Source: Arthrobacter alpinus
GTDB lineage: Bacteria > Actinomycetota > Actinomycetes > Actinomycetales > Micrococcaceae
Direction of reading: 5' to 3'
Assembly (NCBI RefSeq): GCF_001294625.1
Contig: NZ_CP012677.1
Coordinates: 3,472,001-3,536,000, forward strand
DNA length: 64,000 nt
Part shown: positions 60,149-64,000 of the stretch, piece after piece
Numbering within the stretch: the stretch's first letter is position 1
Layout: each line of letters starts with the position of its first letter
Position numbers and translations under genes: made by a program
The notes under the pieces: model-generated
What the model was told of the DNA's origin: nothing
The model's input: the letters and a program-made list of their open reading frames with translations, nothing else
Database searches by the model: none

Positions 60149-61081
60149 ATGCGTTATGTAGTGGGATATACGGCCAACGCCCGTGGCGGCGATGCCGTCA
60201 ATTTGGCAGTGGCTTTGGCGCGCAGACAGGGTGCTTCATTGGACCTGGTTATGGTGATGCCCCAGGATTCGCCCTACAACGGCATTTACCCGCCGGTGGC
60301 TGGTTTTGAGAGCATTCTGGAACGGCAGGTCTCACAGTGGCTCGATGAGGGCCTGGCCCTGATCCCGGACGATGTTAGTGCGACGGCGCACATTCACCGG
60401 GGCGATTCCGAGGCTGAGGCGCTCATTGAGGCGGCCGTTGAGCTGGGGGCGGCGCTCCTTATCATCGGGGCCAGCAGCACCGGCTTGTTCAAGCGATTCT
60501 CCATCGGTTCGGTGGCCAGCGCCTTGTTGCACGCTTCCACGCTGCCGGTGGTCCTAGCACCGTCGGGATACAGCCGCACCGAACCCATCACTCGTTTGAC
60601 GTGTGCTGTGGGAACGCGGGCGGGCGCCGAGGATGTGCTGCGCACCGGTATTGCCATGGCCAGGCGCCGGTCGCTGCCGTTGCGCGTGGTTTCCCTGGTG
60701 GCCGAGGGCGCCGACGACGCCGAGGTCACAGTTGCGCAGGCCACCACCCATCTGCGCGAAGTTGCCGAGGTCAGCCAGGGCGTGGACGTGAGTGCCCTGG
60801 ACAAGCTCGAGATCGACGTCGTGGTGGGGCGCGGACGCAGCATTGAAGAGGCCGTTGACCACCTCGACTGGGACGACGGGGAAATCCTGCTCATCGGGTC
60901 CAGCCGACTGGCGCAAAACAACTCCATTTTCCTCGGCGCCACAGCAAACAGGATATTGCGTGCCTTGCCGGTCCCCATGATCGTGGTGCCGCGCAATTAC
61001 GTCCTCCAGTCCCAGGAACTTTTCCACACGACCCAGGTCCCCCTTGTTGAGACCGCGGCACCAACTGAGGTGAACAAATGA
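60149..61081 (+). CDS. Tandem universal stress protein (UspA, two domains)
   Basis: 310 residues with two Usp domains in a row: the first ends GASSTGLFKRFSIGSVASAL-like (residues 110-130), the second with GSSRLAQNNSIFLGATANRI. Both keep the ATP-type GSS/GAS-x2-x(9)-GS signature in partial form. Function in stress or energy sensing; here it separates an oxidase from its permease. AGGAGG ribosome site. Overlaps the permease by ATGA. Confidence 0.9.
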   Translation: MRYVVGYTANARGGDAVNLAVALARRQGASLDLVMVMPQDSPYNGIYPPVAGFESILERQVSQWLDEGLALIPDDVSATAHIHRGDSEAEALIEAAVELGAALLIIGASSTGLFKRFSIGSVASALLHASTLPVVLAPSGYSRTEPITRLTCAVGTRAGAEDVLRTGIAMARRRSLPLRVVSLVAEGADDAEVTVAQATTHLREVAEVSQGVDVSALDKLEIDVVVGRGRSIEEAVDHLDWDDGEILLIGSSRLAQNNSIFLGATANRILRALPVPMIVVPRNYVLQSQELFHTTQVPLVETAAPTEVNK

Positions 61082-62610
61082 CTACGTCCGAGACAGTGAG
61101 AAACGCCGCCGGTGATCATGGCCTGAGCGAAAAGGGTCTGAAAGCCGGATCGGTGGGGCTAATTGGCGCCGTCGTCATCGGTATCTCCTGCATCGCCCCC
61201 GCCTACACGCTTACGGCGGCGCTGGGGCCCACCGTCTCCGAAGTCGGCGTGCACCTGCCAGCCATCTTCCTGGTCGGATTCATCCCGATGCTGCTGGTGG
61301 CCCTGGGGTACCGCGAGCTGAACAACGCCATGCCCGACGCCGGCACCTCCTTCACCTGGGCCACACGCGCCTTTGGTCCGTGGATGGGCTGGATGGGTGG
61401 CTGGGGCCTGATCGCCGCGACTATCATTGTGCTCTCCAACTTGGCAGCGGTCGCCGTCGACTTCTTTTACCTGATGCTGGCGCAGATCTTCTCCAACCCC
61501 GAGCTGGCGGACCTGACCACGGTGCTGCCGCTGAACATCGCCACGACCTTGGTGTTCATTGCCGGGGCCTGCTGGATTTCCTATCGCGGCATGGAAACCA
61601 CCAAGTCATTCCAGTACATCCTGGTGGCATTCCAGCTGCTGGTGCTGGGCTGGTTTGCAATCGCCGCCTTCGCCCATGTGTCCAATGGGACGGCCTTTGA
61701 CGCCACCACCATCCAGGCCGACTGGTTTAACCCGTTCGCCGTCGAATCCTTCTCCCAGTTCGCCGCGGGCGTGTCCTTGTCGATCTTCATCTTCTGGGGC
61801 TGGGATGTGACCTTGACGATGAACGAGGAAACGAAGAACCCGAAAAAGACGCCCGGGCGCGCAGCCACCGTCACTGTTGTGGTGATTGTGATCATCTACA
61901 TGGTGGTCTCGCTGGCCACGCTGTCCTTTGCCGGTATTGGCACCACCGGTTTGGGGGCCGGGAACCCGGAGAACCAGGGCAGCATCTTCGCCGTGCTGGC
62001 CGGTCCCGTCATGGGACCGTTCGCGATCCTGATGTCGCTGGCCATCCTGAGCTCGTCGGCGGCATCGTTGCAGTCAACGTTTGTCTCCCCGGCCCGGACG
62101 CTGCTGTCCATGGGCCACTACCAGGCCTTGCCGAAGAGCTTCAGCAAGATCAGCCCCACCCACAAGTCCCCGAGCTACGCCACAATCGCCGCAGCCATTG
62201 CCGCTGCAGCGTTCTACGTGATCACCCGGGTCCTGTCCGAGAACGCCCTGTGGGACACCATCACGGCCCTAGGCATGATGATCTGCTTCTACTACGGCAT
62301 CACGGCGTTGGCGTGTGTTTGGTACTTCCGGGCGCAGGCATTCCACGGGGTGCGGGACTTCCTGTTCAAGTTCCTGGCCCCGCTGGTGGGTGGCGTGATT
62401 TTGCTGGTCATGTTCTTCAAGACCGCCTATGACTCCATGGACCCGGACTATGGCTCGGGATCGAACATTGCTGGGCTTGGCCTGGTCTTCATCCTGGGTG
62501 CCGGGGTGATCCTGCTCGGGGCCGTGTTGATGTTCGTCATGTACTGGCGTCACCCGGAGTTCTTCAAGGGCAAGGTGCTCAGCCGCGCCAGCCAGCCCTA
62601 CAATCCCTGA
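61078..62610 (+). CDS. APC-family amino acid/polyamine permease
   Basis: 510 residues with twelve membrane helices. APC signature near the N-terminus (VGLIGAVVIGISCIAPAYTL, ALGPTVSEVGVHLPAIFLVG), NEETKNPKKTPGRAATVTVV in the cytosolic loop, and the C-terminal helix series. In the puo-usp unit it is likely the putrescine or amine importer that feeds the oxidase. Substrate assigned by context only. Ends before a very long palindrome. Confidence 0.9.
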   Translation: MTTSETVRNAAGDHGLSEKGLKAGSVGLIGAVVIGISCIAPAYTLTAALGPTVSEVGVHLPAIFLVGFIPMLLVALGYRELNNAMPDAGTSFTWATRAFGPWMGWMGGWGLIAATIIVLSNLAAVAVDFFYLMLAQIFSNPELADLTTVLPLNIATTLVFIAGACWISYRGMETTKSFQYILVAFQLLVLGWFAIAAFAHVSNGTAFDATTIQADWFNPFAVESFSQFAAGVSLSIFIFWGWDVTLTMNEETKNPKKTPGRAATVTVVVIVIIYMVVSLATLSFAGIGTTGLGAGNPENQGSIFAVLAGPVMGPFAILMSLAILSSSAASLQSTFVSPARTLLSMGHYQALPKSFSKISPTHKSPSYATIAAAIAAAAFYVITRVLSENALWDTITALGMMICFYYGITALACVWYFRAQAFHGVRDFLFKFLAPLVGGVILLVMFFKTAYDSMDPDYGSGSNIAGLGLVFILGAGVILLGAVLMFVMYWRHPEFFKGKVLSRASQPYNP

Positions 62611-62648
62611 CCCAGCAAACATGGCCGATCCGGACCCGGTCCAAGAGG

Positions 62649-62714
62649 AAATGACACCGATCCCGCTTTCTGATCCCGGAATTCCGGGATCAGAAAGCGG
62701 GATCGGTGTCATTT
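62649..62714. terminator. 66-bp perfect palindrome with T-tract between convergent genes
   Basis: 33-bp arms (62649-62681 and 62682-62714) are exact complements, centred on GGAATTCC, with no spacer. The core arm reads TGACACCGATCCCGCTTTCT then GATCCCGG. Followed by TTTTT (62712-62716), and on the other strand by a matching A-run. Lies between the permease and DUF5997 gene stops: the strongest two-way terminator of the window. Confidence 0.85.
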
Positions 62715-62747
62715 TTGCAAGGGCTGTCTTGTGGAATCAGCCAGTGC

Positions 62748-63137
62748 TTAGCTCTTGGGGCGGCGCGCGGCTTCCCGTTCCTTGGCCAGCTTGGCCTCGG
62801 CGCGGGCCTTGGCGTGAACGGTGCGTTCCTCAACCAGCCACGCGGGGGGAGCCTGCAACAGCTCGGTGATCTGCGCCGTCGTCAGCGCCTCGGTGACGTC
62901 GGAACGGTTCAAACCGCCAATGGAGATATTCAGTTTCTGGGCAATGACGGCGCGGGGGTGCGGGCCATTGCGGCGCAGATCGGCCAGCCACTCCGGGGGA
63001 GTCTCCTGCAAAACCTTGAATTCCTCCCGGCTAAGCGCGTTTTCCTGGAACTCTGCGGGGGCTGCGGGCAGGTAAATGCCCAGCTTCTTGGCCGCGGTGG
63101 CAGACTTCATGGCTTGGGGGGACGGTCTAAGGCTCAT
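62748..63137 (-). CDS. DUF5997-family protein
   Basis: 129 residues, helical, basic C-terminus (HAKARAEAKLAKEREAARRP). The KKLGIYLPAAPAEFQENALS, PPEWLADLRRNGPHPRAVIA and LNISIGGLNRSDVTEALTTA wording is that of the DUF5997 family of Micrococcales. Helix-turn-helix-like spacing (IAQKLNISIGGLNRSDVTEAL) hints at nucleic-acid binding, unproven. Divergent from the LysR effector-domain gene by 44 bases; this pair is commonly adjacent in Arthrobacter-like genomes. Confidence 0.82.
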   Translation of the reverse strand: MSLRPSPQAMKSATAAKKLGIYLPAAPAEFQENALSREEFKVLQETPPEWLADLRRNGPHPRAVIAQKLNISIGGLNRSDVTEALTTAQITELLQAPPAWLVEERTVHAKARAEAKLAKEREAARRPKS

Positions 63138-63181
63138 CCCTCAAGGATACCGGTGATGGCGGGGTGCGTTAGGGTAAATAG

Positions 63182-64000
63182 GTGTCTGAACCCCGTGAAC
63201 TTACAGTGACCTTTATCCCGGGCGTGACTCCCGGAAAGTGGATCCACCGCTGGGAGGACCGGATGCGGCAGGTTCCTTTGGTGGTGAACCCCGTTTCCGA
63301 AGCCCACCAGCTCGACGCCGTGCGCGCCGGGGAATCGGATTTGGCCTTTGTGCGCCTGCCCGTGGACAAGGCCGGGTTGAACGTGATTCCGCTGTACACG
63401 GAACTTTCCGTGGTGGTGGCCCCCAAGGACCACCCCATCGCCGCCTTTGAGGAAATTGACGTCGCCGAACTTGCCGACGAATACCTGCTGGCCAACCCCG
63501 ACGACTTCCCCGCATGGCGTGATATTTCCACGCAGGTCAAGGACGGGACGCTTAAGCCGCTGCCGCCCATGGCGTCTGTGGAGGAAGCGCTGGACCTGGT
63601 GGAAGCCGGGCTGGGCATCGTGATCCTGCCCATGTCCGTGGCCCGCCACTTCAACCGCAAGGCACTGCGCGCCCGCGTGGTCACGGGTGTGCCGGAATCC
63701 GGGATTGGCCTCGCCTGGCTGTTCTCCGAGACGCCGCTGCCGGACGACTTTGACGCCGTCATCGAGGAATTCATTGGCGTGGTCCGCGGACGTGGCAAGA
63801 ACAGTTCTCGCCAGCCGTCGGTACAGGCTAAACAGGACGCCGCACCAAAGAAGGGCGCCAAGGCCCCGGCCAAAGGAGGGGCTCCGGCGCGCGGTGGTGC
63901 CGCCAAGGGCAAGGGCGGCGCCAGCAAGGGTGGCGGAGCAAACCTTCGTGGCGGTGGCCGCCCCGGTGGCAAGGGCCGTTCGCAAAAACGCGGCCGCTGA
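63182..64000 (+). CDS. LysR substrate-binding domain protein without HTH, with basic tail
   Basis: 272 residues, GTG start, complete stop at the window edge. Residues 6-205 are a LysR/PBP2 effector domain (LTVTFIPGVTPGKWIHRWED, VRAGESDLAFVRLPVDKAGL, VVVAPKDHPIAAFEEIDVAE, MASVEEALDLVEAGLGIVIL). No DNA-binding domain precedes it. Residues 210-272 are a Lys/Arg/Gly/Ala-rich tail (APKKGAKAPAKGGAPARGG and on), like a nonspecific nucleic-acid-binding tail. Divergent from DUF5997. The pairing suggests DUF5997 may supply the missing DNA contact, an inference. Confidence 0.9.
   Translation: MSEPRELTVTFIPGVTPGKWIHRWEDRMRQVPLVVNPVSEAHQLDAVRAGESDLAFVRLPVDKAGLNVIPLYTELSVVVAPKDHPIAAFEEIDVAELADEYLLANPDDFPAWRDISTQVKDGTLKPLPPMASVEEALDLVEAGLGIVILPMSVARHFNRKALRARVVTGVPESGIGLAWLFSETPLPDDFDAVIEEFIGVVRGRGKNSSRQPSVQAKQDAAPKKGAKAPAKGGAPARGGAAKGKGGASKGGGANLRGGGRPGGKGRSQKRGR

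Overview
The window is high-GC chromosomal DNA from a Gram-positive actinobacterium, most likely an Arthrobacter-type member of the Micrococcales. Support for this comes from dense GC-biased coding, many GTG starts and 4-bp start/stop overlaps, LysG/LysE, a mycothiol-world DinB enzyme, a DUF5997/LysR-effector pair, WhiG/FliA-type promoters, and no lipopolysaccharide or P/L-ring genes. This is inferred from gene content; no search was run.

Layout. 1-2172: lysG/lysE arginine-lysine export pair and a small unknown gene. 2211-3242: secreted HNH nuclease. 3355-14330: a minus-strand operon of twelve genes, a Ter stress-response locus read from the TerC-like end: TerC/DUF475, three TerD proteins, TelA, an unknown helical protein, a divergent TerD, an unknown protein, an HpcH/HpaI-type lyase, a phosphoribosyltransferase, a StiP/PRTase_1 protein and a HAD phosphatase. 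The last four are the proposed nucleoside-like-metabolite module of Ter systems. 14509-25071: accessory metabolism (frameshifted restriction-endonuclease-like gene, adenosine/adenine deaminase, LysE-type exporter with its Lrp regulator, lutABC lactate oxidation, DinB enzyme, MFS/MarR pair, formaldehyde dehydrogenase).

25127-52374: an almost complete flagellar locus. A minus-strand flgN-flgK-flgL-fliW operon faces a plus-strand series: sigma factor, flagellin, fliD, fliS, a FliT-like gene, flgB, flgC, fliE-fliK, flgD, flgE, flbD, motA, motB, fliM-fliR, flhB, flhA, an FlhF-like gene without a P-loop, and csrA. Four promoters share T(A/T)AC-N15-GCCGA(T/C)A(A/G). The flagellin leader carries a GGA-loop hairpin and a GGAGG Shine-Dalgarno, so FliW (first gene after fdhA) and CsrA (last gene of the locus) probably form a FliW-CsrA-flagellin feedback circuit. 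No chemotaxis gene, flgF or flgG is present, and FliM lacks the usual CheY-binding N-terminus.

52439-64000: a Stealth-type polysaccharide phosphotransferase, an FAD oxidoreductase with a probable 1-base indel in a G6 tract, a DoxX-like protein, a secreted M28 peptidase, a TetR repressor facing an amine oxidase/UspA/amino-acid permease operon (putrescine use), DUF5997, and a LysR effector domain without HTH. Most convergent gene pairs are separated by long, near-perfect palindromes that probably work as two-way terminators. No tRNA, rRNA, CRISPR array, insertion sequence or prophage was seen.
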